From Rhyacophila brunnea (lineage: Eukaryota; Arthropoda; Insecta; Trichoptera; Rhyacophilidae), in the NCBI GenBank assembly GCA_022495005.1, contig JAGYXB010000800.1:1-64000 (forward strand): a stretch of 64,000 bases of DNA. Direction: 5' to 3'. The notes beneath the pieces were generated by a model. That model made no database searches and had not been told where the DNA came from. It saw nothing but the letters and a program-made list of their open reading frames with translations. Below are positions 36,346 through 47,255 of the stretch, one piece after another (within the stretch, counting starts at the first letter, position 1; each line of letters starts with the position of its first letter). A program made the translations under genes and the position numbers.

Positions 36346-37136
36346 AGTTTATAGTATATATAGTGGAAGACGATGATAAACGAGATGGTAAGTATTACTA
36401 ATAACTGATCAATTATATTGGGACATAATGTAACGTATTATTCAGAATAAAAATCCACTTCACAATGAAAATGTATACTATCTTGTGTTAGACGTTGGAC
36501 TTTGGAAGAAAATAATAAAAGAGAGGCCGTTATTACTAATTTACTAGTAATTTATCTTTACCAGGTTTCATCGATAATCCAAACACACAATAAACAATCA
36601 GCATTGAAATATAATATATGGGTGCAGAAATATAATAAAAAGAATGAATTATGACGAAGAAAATAGAATGAGAATATTAAAAAAAATATTACCTGTAATA
36701 GTTACTTATTTTATAATGATAAATAATATATTATTTATAGAGTATCTAGACCGGACAAAGTGCATTGTAAAATGTGACAGTGAATGACGTTTCGATAAAG
36801 AAATGTTAAGGAAAGTTCCAAGAATCAATAATTGATTCGATGTATACAATTTTCCAATAAAATGTAATACTCGTAGCATACGGTTTTCAAAAATGGCTGC
36901 GCTTTAATAAACATGTCTTCGGATGTAAGAAGTACATCTCTTGTCATTTGGCATAATATCTATTCACACACTGAAATCTTTTATATAACTAGCTTCTTCT
37001 AAAATTGTGTGCTCAATCGGTGCAATATTGTACAGCAATATTAAAAAACAAAATACAGAATACAAATTATATTTTCATAAACCGTCTAAACCTCAAGATT
37101 TCTCTCGTATTGAGAATAATCCTCTCTAGGAATTTG
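36346..37136. other. Unassigned AT-rich DNA
   Basis: Nothing recognised. Confidence 0.35.
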
Positions 37137-37263
37137 AGGTCAGTGTGAGTTCAACTCAAATGGCCAACATCCATTTCTCGTAAAAACAAAAATCTGTTAA
37201 TACAAACCTCCACTCTGTGGAGAACCATATGATCTGATTTGGATCAAACATGGTCTAAAAAAC
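37137..37263 (+). mobile_element. SINE S1, 5'-truncated
   Basis: Only the 3' half remains: CATCCATTTCTCGTAAAAAC, TCTGTTAATACAAACCTCC, ACTCTGTGGAG, and a mutated end ATTTGGATCAAACATGGTC. Confidence 0.85.
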
Positions 37264-37294
37264 TAACTAGTAGGTAATGATTAAATTAAAATTT

Positions 37295-37535
37295 GTCATG
37301 AAAACCGTTTACCACAGAGTTGAGAATTTTCGAGAAATTATGAATATTCTTTATTCTCGTTATTCAAGAAATTTTATCAGGAAATTTCGAGTAGGTAGGT
37401 ACCTATCTCATTTCTTAGGAAATAAAAAAAATTCTTCACATTTTTGCTTTTCCGGAGGATTTAAAAAAACTCTTTCTTCAAAAAAAATACTTCCTGAGAA
37501 TTCTCGACGAGAACGGTCGATTGTGACGAAAGCTT
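37295..37535. repeat. Relative of the TCTCGAGAA-rich element at 34704
   Basis: Contains GAGAATTTTCGAGAAATTA, TTATTCTCGTTATTCAAG, GAGAATTCTCGACGAGAA and ends near TCGATTGTGACG. The 87-codon ORF through it is not supported as a gene. Confidence 0.35.
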
Positions 37536-38813
37536 CATAGATTTTCCAAAAAATTATACTTACGCAATATAAAAACTACATACTTACTTCTTAGTTTTAT
37601 ACTATTGTATACTTATCGATAGTTAAGTACTTTTTGAATATGTGAAAAATTAACCACTGTTGTGAAATGTGATAATTTTTAATTTTGAAAGGGAAAATTT
37701 TAGTTTCCTATACCTATCGGAATTATATAATGTAATATTAATATTTCGATTATTTGTATTTGTAATGATAATTTATAGTGATGTATTTTTATAGAACCTA
37801 TCATATTTATTTTACCGTTATTTTTTAGCACCAATGCGCGCCCCTGTCGAGACATTTTGAAAGAATTGTTCGAGGAAACCAGGATCTACAGCAGATTTCC
37901 ATGCTCGTGATGATAATTATTGTGAGTGTGTAATAAAGACGTTTTCTAAATCCCCATTTGATGTTTCAAATTAGCGTTATTTTGTTGTTATTATTGATTT
38001 TTGAAGAAATATTTTGTCAAATTAGACTAAACCCAAGAACACCTCCAATCGCAGACATCGTGTCGTTACATAAAAGTAATATACGGCCAATAACGTTATC
38101 TGCATAATGATATGACGTGGTTCACCCGTAACACAATGCTCCCTCATGGGATGAAATGTGTAATGGAACTTATTGACCCCTGCCCCCACTCTTGTAAACC
38201 TGTCAATTACCTTAGAAACGCCATTGTGTCCACATGGCGGATGCATTAGAGTCCCAGGTTCGATCGCATGAAAATGTTTATTGTTCTGCACTTTGTCCGC
38301 TGGAAAATATTGCCCTTCACTTGTGCGGCGTAGGATGCCAGACAGTGGCATTCCCGGGAAATCAACAAATGAGTCACATAATAATATTATTTCTTTATCA
38401 ATAATGTCGGTTTCGGAAATTGTCCCCAGACTATATTATGTATGTTTTAATTTCCAAATATTTAAAAATATGTATTTGTTTACTTTATGGTTTCCTATCG
38501 GCTGTACACCCAAAATATTTTCTAGAAAAAATACGACACTTAATTGTAAAAGCACAATCCAACATTTCCAGTTTCATGTCCCGTCGGGCTTTTTCTAAAA
38601 AACATTTTATATATTGGGTATATGCATGAGATGTTTTCAAAAATTATATAGGTATGTTCAATGTAAAACGAGTAGATTGCATATAATATTGTTGACATTT
38701 TATTGATATTTAAAAAATAAACTACATGCACTGACATGATATACCTCGAAACTCCGTAACATAGCGATGTTATACGAAGGTATTACGTTTTTTGACAACA
38801 TCCAAAGAAATGG
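37536..38813. other. Unassigned DNA with a moderately G+C-rich tract at 38040-38350
   Basis: 38040-38350 is less A+T rich (GACCCCTGCCCCCACTC, GTCCACATGGCGGATGC) and looks like the inside of an old mobile element. No second copy was found here. Its 109-codon minus ORF has no recognisable domain. Confidence 0.3.
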
Positions 38814-38821
38814 GATAAAAA

Positions 38822-39072
38822 CAGCGCTCGAAATGGAAAAATTTACGAACCAGAGCGCTCGACAGTTTTCTGAAGATTTTTACATAGGTAGTAAAGTTAT
38901 CAAAGTTTATGTGTTTTTTTTTTCCATAAAAATAAGTGTGTTAGATTTTCTATTATATGGCCTATCCAGCTCAGACGGTCAAATTATTTATTCCACGAGA
39001 CGGAGCGATAATTTTACCGATTTCAGGAACAGGAACGGCGCTCCGGTGCGTTCCGGTCCATTTCGAGCCCTG
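38822..39072 (+). mobile_element. hAT-type MITE family L, intact ends, 8-bp target duplication
   Basis: It starts CAGCGCTCGAAATGG and ends CCATTTCGAGCCCTG (14 of 15 paired). GATAAAAA at 38814-38821 and 39073-39080 is the 8-bp duplication typical of hAT elements. At 251 bp it cannot encode a transposase. The ORFs at 38767 and 38957 merely run through it. Confidence 0.93.
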
Positions 39073-39080
39073 GATAAAAA

Positions 39081-40454
39081 TCTTTATTTCACTCATCGGG
39101 GTTCGATATGACGTTTGCAGCTTCCAAAGCTTTACCACTCAGCTGTTTATATTACTGATTTTGTTTGGAACTACGCACGATGTTTTCACGAGAATTCATA
39201 ATATTATTTTTTGTTTATTTTTAGTCTCCCCCTGGTGATAATTTGTCAGCATGTCTCTGCACATTCCGTTTGACGGTTTGAGACGGTTCTTCAGTGGGTA
39301 TATGATACAAAGCGTTCAATATCGTTAAGTTTGTATTGATTTTGCAATTGAATGTAATTTGTCAGGAAGTGTGAGCGAGCTTTTTGCGTCGATCGATTCT
39401 GCGTATGTAATGAAAGGAGCGCCGCAAAATGGTATTTATTTGCGAGCATGTTGAACATTAACGTCTTTCTACATTTATATTTTACTGCATATAACCACAT
39501 AAACATGCAGTTATATCCAATCTGTATGCAGATTCACTCAAGGTTTCTTATGAACTAATATAATTATTATTTTGAAAACCATCACTTAAACATATTTAAA
39601 ATATTAATATTGTGGAAGTGTTGTTCGTTCTTTATATTGGAAGTGGAAATAGAAGAATACGACTCTCAGTCACGAAATTAAGCCGCGCATTACAAAAAAA
39701 TTCCCGGCTCACCATTACTTATCACAAAGTAAATAAACATTTTACAAGAATTTTCCAAAGTCTTCACAAAAAATAAAATAATTGTATCCAATAGTTTATA
39801 TTACGACTATCATGAATATACTTTATTCGGCACTCTTGTCTCAACTATATTTATTTTTCCACCGTTGATCCATTCAATAATTTCACCTACTTCATTTAAA
39901 CGTGCCATTTTCAAAATTTAGTATATTGACAAAATCAAATTTCAAAGTATTTCTTTTCCCTTTCCTTATTATTCTCTTTTTCTGTATTTAATTTAAATTT
40001 AATTTAATTAACATTAATAAACTTTCAAAAAAAATTAGCAGACAATATTATTATTCAATGTATTTTTTTTTATTTTTCTTACGTAATTTCTTTCTATTTT
40101 ATGTTCTTATTACTTTCTCACTTGCTATATTGTTAGGTATAACTTTATTATAATTTTTATATGGAAAGTTTGCTGGTTGCAATATCTTCTCTCTAATTTA
40201 TTTTTATAAGTACATATTGTTATAATGATAATATTTTTCAAAAATAGTAAATATATCACCGTGTAGCATTAGTATATTTCGGACTTCAATTCAAAATATT
40301 GGTACCTTATTCTTAATGTTGGTATATTATTCTTTATTTTATTGGTACCTAACATAAAAAACTACCCCCAGAATTAATGAAGGAATATTAATTGATGATG
40401 AACATGAATGACTGAAATCTAAAATAAATATACTTACATAAGTACTAAAATATA
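39081..40454. other. Unassigned AT-rich DNA
   Basis: T-rich tracts around 39950-40090. No exon or repeat recognised. Confidence 0.35.
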
Positions 40455-40630
40455 TATTAAAGTAATTGAAATATAGTAAACGTTGTTGTTTGTAATTGAG
40501 AATATAATCGTATTAGGGTACATCAGATTTCCTTGATTATATTTACAATTATTATTCTTTTGTGAATACGTGCACTATGCCTTGAAGTTTACTAATATTT
40601 TACATTAATTATAGTGAAATATATCCGGAG
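40455..40630 (+). repeat. Dispersed repeat E, copy 2
   Basis: Matches 6091-6255: ATTAAAG, TAGTAAACGTTGTTGT, AATTGAGAATATA, GGTACATCAGATTTCC. Confidence 0.5.
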
Positions 40631-41448
40631 AAAATCCACTGTACTTTGCAATTTAAAGTTTTGATAAATTGTGCTATGACATTTTGCGTTCTGTATTTAC
40701 CGTTATATATAGGACGTATTATGGTGTTGGTCTAATAATATTATCTCCTTCGTATAATTATAAGGTCCATACTTTTTTATTAAACAAATGTTAGAAAAAT
40801 TAAAATATCAGTTTATAAAAAAAATGTTACCATAGGTACTTATTTTTTAATGATTCTTTGTTACAGCTACTTTTCTTTCGATACAGTACCGATAACTTTA
40901 TACATATACGTTCTTTGTATGACTATCTAACTAGTAACCCAAAAAAATAAATAAAATTAGCCTGGTGTATACTGATGTCAATGATGCGCATATGGAAAAA
41001 ATGTTTGAGGGAGGTGGATCCGTTTCCAAAAAAAAATATCCATAATAATTTATTATTGATTTTTAAAGCGGCGGGAGGGTGCGGGGTAACAAAATATAGA
41101 AGGTGCCACTGACTTCCATATTTACCCCGCATACTACTTTAAAGCATCTTGTTGCTTTTACTGTGGACACCCGCGCCTTTTTGGGTATATTCCCCATACC
41201 CAGCCACCCTGAACTTTGAGTATAGTTATAAACATCTGACCTGCACGTATAACTAACGGTGTTCACCTACGACGTCCTACGAGTTATTGCGAGTCGTCTT
41301 ATCCACACGTGGTTATCAAATGCACGTGGCCTAACGATCATAAACATAATTATTAGGCTCGTTGATGTCCGTTTATGTCCTCCACGCTGTCTTGTCTTCT
41401 AGATATGTGCCATCGGAATATTAAAGTAAACATTGAATGCCCTGAATT
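40631..41448. other. Unassigned DNA with G+C-rich tract at 41060-41290
   Basis: 41060-41290 (GGCGGGAGGGTGCGGGG, ACACCCGCGCCTTTTTGG) is compositionally distinct. No family or second copy was identified. The minus ORFs there have no motif. Confidence 0.3.
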
Positions 41449-41568
41449 TTACCAATTTATGAGTGCCTCTTCGAGAAGAATCTTCCAGTGGGCACACGCC
41501 AGTCCCATCCCTTTCATAGTCTGTTCGACAGCCAAATCATCTGGGCTATGATCCTTAGTTATGAGGTA

Positions 41569-42135
41569 CGAGGGTGGTCCCAGAAGTACCCGACCTAACA
41601 AAGAAAACACAAGAAATTTGGGAATTTTATTTTTTATTTCTCTCAATATGTGAGGTACAACACTTTTTGAAATGCCTACCATGTCTACTAGCTTGAGCAA
41701 TTTCAGTCGACGTTCATCCAATACCATTTTGTGGATTTTCGTCACTATTTCTGGCATGGTCACCTCATTTGGTCGACCACTGCGATGTTCATCTTGGCAG
41801 CTCATACAGCCTCGTTTAAACTCAGCCACCCAATATGTTACTGTTGTAAACAAAGGAGCAGACACCCCCAGAGTAGAATCTAGCGCAGCTTTGATATTAG
41901 TTGGACTGAAGCCTTTCAAATGAAAGTATTGTATCACCATTTATTATCACATTTCCATGTTTACAAATTCACTGAGAGCGTTCACTGTTGATGGCTGACA
42001 AATAATTACTGAACAACGTAGCGTCGTTAAACTTCAAACATAAGCTTAATAAGGTTGGTACTTTCTATCATGGTCACTATTTTCAAACAATAACTGCTAT
42101 CTATACGTCAGGTCGGGTACTTCTGGGACTACCGG
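41569..42135 (-). mobile_element. Internally deleted mariner element
   Basis: TA flanks at 41567-41568 and 42136-42137 are the mariner target duplication. The terminal inverted repeats are CGAGGGTGGTCCCAGAAGTA with CCCGACCT at the left, and the mirrored AGGTCGGGTACTTCTGGGAC with TACCGG at the right. At 567 bp, most of the transposase gene is gone. It sits inside TIR element A. Confidence 0.92.
41610..41940 (-). pseudogene. Mariner transposase N-terminal fragment (helix-turn-helix)
   Basis: From the ATG at 41940 the frame reads MVIQYFHLKGFSPTNIKAAL, then WVAEFKRG and DEHRSGRP, then a second helix region (VDMVGISKSVVPHILREI). These are the paired helix-turn-helix DNA-binding motifs of Mos1-type mariner transposases. 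Roughly 105-110 residues remain of the usual ~345. The catalytic D,D34D domain is absent, so it cannot transpose itself. The open frame runs on through the terminal repeat into the host element and has no meaning there. Confidence 0.9.
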
Positions 42136-42260
42136 TAGGTACTCACGAAGATTAAGAAGAAGTTATTTTCCATTTATCTATTTATAAATTTTGTATTTTT
42201 TCTGTTTCTGGGAGAGGGGTTGATCTGGACCCGAAAACCTCCCTTCTGTGTGCGCGCATG

Positions 42261-43204
42261 TAGGTACATAGGTACGTATAATCTTTGTACATTTGAAGTA
42301 TTTTTTTCTGCGCATTACGCGATATAAAATATCACATTAAGTTGCATGTGCTGTCATCACACATCAGGTGAGTTTCAATATTATCTCATCAGAGTAACGA
42401 GAGCCGCATAAATGGTTTGCGGTTTGACCGAGCCGTAGCTTTTTGCGCGGCCGAGACGCAAATTGGCGTCGACCGCAAACCGCGGGACACCTTTGATGAA
42501 TTTAACGTTTTCATAGAACACCTTGTTAGAGTAACAGGAGGCTTCGTGATCGGATTACAGACTCATATATTATTCTGTACAGTATACGTGATATGCCTGA
42601 AAAAAATGAATAGGCAATGAAAATACGTAAATATTAATATATTATCTACCGATTCTAGAGTTCAAAAGTGTCCACATAAACACAAAGATTGGTCTTTACA
42701 AAACTGTCATAATTTTCAACAGGACTTTATTTTTTTGTCGGGTTCGCGATGTCTAGTATACTTCCATTGACATTGGACGTCACGTTCTTCACAGTCACTC
42801 GCCAGTTATGGAAGTTGTCAGGTGTATTTTTTAAATGTACCTATCTGAAACCGTAGACTTGCAATATTGTCTATTGAAACACAGATGGCATTTAAGTTAA
42901 ATTTAGTAGTATAGGTAGATACCTATATCTCGTTAGTAATGTATCCATACAACACAATTCTTAGATATTGGAGTCATGAAAGGATGATAAACAGTACGGT
43001 ATAAAAAAATTGGCGGCATTTTTGCACTGCCTAGGGGCGGCATTTTGTCTAGGGATGTTACTGAGTGACAGTATGTGGAAACGAATCATAGACTCAATAG
43101 ACAAAAGCTACTAGACTGTAATAGGTACTTAATGTATAAGTATATGAAAATATTCTGAGGCAGGAAGGTACCTAATAACGTATAACATATTATTATTCCC
43201 TCCA
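42261..43204. other. Unassigned DNA with a 10-bp GC hairpin
   Basis: GGTTTGCGGT (42414) pairs with ACCGCAAACC (42472) across a 48-bp G+C-rich loop. A similar GCGGTTT/ACCGCA pairing occurs near 32412. No gene. Confidence 0.35.
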
Positions 43205-43310
43205 GGAGCAATTTTATCTGACACAGGTGACGAATTTGATATAGGTATTAGAAAAGGAGGTCTTGTAATAGTTAAAACCAGTCATACAATTAAAAAAGTA
43301 TAGGGAAACT
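43205..43310 (+). repeat. Dispersed repeat H, diverged copy
   Basis: Carries GACGAATTTGATATAGG, AGGAGGTCTTGTAATAG and TTAAAACCAGTCATACAATT in the H order. Confidence 0.45.
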
Positions 43311-44284
43311 TAAAAAATATACCTAAAGTGTTTATCAAACATTGTGTATAAAATATTATAAAAAAATCCGTGGAAATAATATTATCAAAGGGTCCACTAA
43401 CATAACCACTCAAAGAGAAGCGTAGGTACTCATACATAAAAAAATAAATCGCCAATACTCAATAATCATTATTTTTAGATGAAGGATGTGATTAATGTTT
43501 TTATTGATTTTTTATATTGGGGGAGGGGGTCAAAATCAGTCGGTGCGTCGGGCCTCCACATCTCTTAAACTTTCCACTCGTGAGTGAAGCTTGGGTGTCG
43601 AAAATCACGTATAATGATGATATATCTATTCACTTCTTACGGTATTCAACACTTGATTCGTTTCTCGTACAAATAAATAGCAATAATATAAACGTAGAAA
43701 AAACATAATTTGAAAAATTTCGGAAATATACATTGAAAAAAAATCTAAAAAAAATATTTAATATTATTATTTATATTTTAATGAGTATATTATGATTTAA
43801 TAGTTGGTGAGAATTCAAATATGCAAACCAAAATAATGATTTAATCGTGCATATGTTGAAGTTCCAACGAAAAAAGAGTTTTTTATTTTATGTAAAGCCT
43901 TAGGCATGGTAACTCACAATCCGCAATAAAAAAAAAACATTATGTTAAGAGTAAAATGAATTAAAACTACTAAGTAGTCGATAGAAACTGATTAAAATTC
44001 CTCGTCTACGTTCTGTATACTTGTCTACGATAGTGCGGCGTCCAGTTGTCCCATTCCCAGTGAGACGGGTGAGCTTTATATTCAATATATAGTTTTTTGA
44101 ATCTTGGAATATACCAACGAGGCGAGGCTAGGTACTGTTATTTTTTCGTTCCATGTTGAGATTTTATGATGTTTGATTTTTACCACAGTTACCATAGTAT
44201 CCTATATTGAAATGTTGTTATCGTCTGAAAAAACTCAAATTTAAGCGAACAAATCTATCATTATAACTGCCAACTTGGCATCAG
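43311..44284. other. Unassigned AT-rich DNA
   Basis: A G-rich spot at 43520 (GGGGGAGGGGGTC) may be a scrap of element A. Nothing else was recognised. Confidence 0.3.
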
Positions 44285-44472
44285 ACAGGCGGCGCTCGTG
44301 GTGTAGTGGGTAAGGCACTGGCCTTCCGCCCAAGCGTTCTGGGTTCGATTCCCAGTGAGGACACAATATTTATGTGTTTTTTCTCAAAGCCTGGGTGTTT
44401 GTGATTGTCGAAAATTACTAACCTTGTACGAAAAATCAAAGACATGGTTATTAATAATTCTAAAAAAAAACA
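44285..44472 (+). mobile_element. tRNA-derived SINE (family S2) with target duplication
   Basis: The head at about 44290-44362 has box A-like TGGTGTAGTGGGTAAGGC and box B GGGTTCGATTCCCAG. The acceptor ends (GGCGCTC and GAGGACA) do not pair, so it is not a tRNA gene. An unrelated body of about 110 bp follows, ending in an A run. TGGCATCAG at 44276-44284 and 44473-44481 is a 9-bp target duplication. The family differs from S1 in head and body. Confidence 0.85.
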
Positions 44473-44481
44473 TGGCATCAG

Positions 44482-46247
44482 TCTAAAGAAATCTTCGACT
44501 CGTCTGTGGTGTAGGTACATCACACAGCCTTTCCGATGATGCCAGATGAAAACCTTCGTCTGTATTTATATAAAACTTTGCAACTTGGAGGAGTAATCAG
44601 ATATAAAGGCAATATGAGGACGTAAGAATACTGCGATCTTGCCACTTCCACCTGTACTATATACGACATACGAAGAAGATCAGCGCATTGACTGCCTGGA
44701 ATTATTAACATTTTGAATACCTGAGACAACCCTGGGCATAAAGACGCATACTTTGAAAACCTCTGTCTTAAAGTCATCATAGGAAATAGGAGAAGATTTT
44801 TTTTATAATAAAGTAGGTAGATCCCTACCGCTACGTCAATTTCACGCAATTTCTAGCGCGGATATCACAAGGGATGAAATATATCAGCCTGAGGGTAGGC
44901 GAAAGCGAAACACAAGGGGGGAATTAAAGCCGCAATGAAGGCGGTATCCGTTAGAGCTGTAGTTCGACAGTCAATTTGACAACCACTAATTGAAAACGAA
45001 TACAATAAATCTTTGAGTCCGACCATTGTTGAAAATCATTTTCAAAGTCTTATTTATTTATGTACTTCCGTTTCCTGGCAAATTTAATTAAAATAATCAA
45101 CTTTACTGGATAGTAAAAAACTAAAAAAAAACAAAATTGATGAATGCACACATACATATTTTCTAAAATGCAGTAGGTACCTACTTAGGTACGAATAAGG
45201 TTTCGAAAGAAACTTAATTCATGTTGGAAAATCGGAAAACGAATGGTGGGAATATTTAATTTTACTCTTGATTTTTTGTAGTTTTTCGTTATAATTACTA
45301 TGCCTAAGGTATCGAATATTTTTAGTCTCTATTACTGTCTACTCTGTCGGTCCTCTCTTTATTAGAGCGAAGCTTTGTCATTAAAACATTCAAATAAACG
45401 TTGACAGTAGGTTCATCTATGTAGATATCCTCACTGTACAGGCCAATTGGCGTAACCCTCTAATATCAAATTATTCAGGAAGTGAAAAAAACTGTGGGCA
45501 TTTGATTTACTTATTATTTTATATAATATGTATTTTTTATTTTATATAAGTACCTACCTATACTTATTATTTTATTAAAAATTGAAAATTTTCTTTTATT
45601 GACATACCAGTGGCTTGCGTTTAGGGGTTACATCATTTGCTGGAATATGTTTTGTGAGGTTACAAATGGCTTAAGAAATAGTTTTGAATTATTTTGATAT
45701 GAAATATTTTTTGGGATTTCTGATACTTGGCCAGTTCGTATAAGAGTATTCAATAAGTTTATTGCCATCAAAATGTCACTTCGGTGAAAATTAAGGGTTA
45801 CGATAATCGGGCTGTACAGTGACGATATTATATAAAATTGATACCATGAAAATATAATAATTAATAAATATACCTATCACGTAGCACTATAATCCAAGAT
45901 TCAAACATTTTATTGTTGTAATTAAAGTGTAAGGATTCCACTTGTGTCTAAATTTAAGAAATAATTCATGTCTGATAAAGCTTGTGGTTACTCAACTTCT
46001 TTTCGATTCTTCTGATTCGAGAATTCAACATTAATTCGTAGATACATATTCGTAATGATTTCTATTTTACTCTCTGTTCGCTTTAACAATTATTTAACCT
46101 TTTCCATTCCGTGTATGCAGTCAATGAGGTTTTATATCGCTAAGTTGCAAGTGAGTCCAAACTAAATGTGCAGTCTGTATAATTGTATATATCTCTAGAG
46201 TCTAGAGAGCAGTTAAATAAGTATTCAAGCGTCATTGGACCGGTACC
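44482..46247. other. Unassigned AT-rich DNA
   Basis: The 109-codon minus ORF at 44520-44849 has no motif. No other feature was recognised. Confidence 0.35.
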
Positions 46248-47255
46248 ACAGAACAGATTAATAAATAGAATTCCGATAGACTACAACCCAATACACTACA
46301 GTTTGACGGAGGGATTTGAAAGTGTGATTATCCTTCGAAAATTGAACCACACATTATAGACGTGCAAAAGTGTGTGTTGCAACTTCAAATACTCCAATAT
46401 TGAATGAGCGTCAGTACATAAAACGAGAGCAGTAATGTTGTCAGAATGAAATACATGCGTATTCTTAAGACGTGTTTAATTTTATCCCATATTCTTCCAC
46501 ACTCGAGATCAGTTGCCTGTTTCTCCATACCCGTTAAGGGCCCACATGCTCAGCGTAGGTCAAAATGTAGCTTGGTATTTTCAGAGCATAACCTTTGACA
46601 TTCCTTAAACGTTGTAGGTAATCTATTTATATAATTTTTAAGCCATATTATTCTTTATATTTATTTTAAACATTTGATGACTGCATAAAGTATTTTTATT
46701 ACATAAAATAGTATTATTTTAAACCTCTCGCTGTAATGTTATAGAATATAGTCATATTTCAGTACATCCATGTGCAGTGGTGTTAAGATTTTTTAGATTT
46801 ATTAATTTTTAAACGCATTTACAAAACCATTAGTAAAATTAATGTTAACATTTTATAGTGACATATTTACGAAAGACATAGCTTATATTCTGTGTCTTTA
46901 GAATTATCTTCAAATGTGTTAATCATGCCCATTTTTGAATAATAAAATGCCTAACTCTTGTCAAATTTGGGATCAAAAAGATTATAAAATATAATTTTGT
47001 ATCGTAAATATGTCACTATAGTATAATGTTAATATTAATTTTACTAATGGTTTTGTAAATGCGTTTAAAAATTAATAAATCTAAAAAATCTTAACACCAC
47101 TTCACATGGACGTACTGAAATATGACTATATTCTAAAATATTAGAGCGAGATGTTTAAAAGAATACTAGTTTATGTAATAAAAATACTTTATGCAGTCAT
47201 CAAATATTTAAAATAAATATAAAGGATAATAAGGCTTCAAAATTATATAAATAGA

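Larger units (their letters stand above)
41449..42260 (-). mobile_element. TIR element A copy split by a mariner
   Basis: On the minus strand the left part (42260 to 42138) reads GCGCGCACACAGAAGGGAGG, TTTTCGGGTCC, CCCAGAAACAG and CTTCGTGAG. The right part (41566 to 41449) reads CCTCATAACTAAGGATC, ending CACTCATAAATTGG. Joined across the mariner, they align with 15564-15815 without a gap. Codons 125-163 of the ORF at 41449-41940 come from this element, not from mariner. Confidence 0.7.

Noticed and set aside
38022..38351. 109-codon minus-strand ORF
   Set aside because: Less A+T-rich tract but no domain; more likely an old mobile-element fragment.
38767..39238. Two overlapping ORFs of 114 and 93 codons
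   Set aside because: They run through the hAT MITE at 38822-39072.
41449..41940. Complete 163-residue transposase-like gene
   Set aside because: Only the first ~110 residues are mariner; the rest is the terminal repeat and the interrupted host element.
42414..42481. Terminal inverted repeats of a small DNA element
   Set aside because: The pairing is 10 bp with no flanking duplication or second full copy; kept only as a hairpin.
44290..44362. tRNA gene (tRNA-like head with good box A and B)
   Set aside because: The acceptor ends do not pair and the unit continues into a SINE body with an A-rich tail and target duplication.
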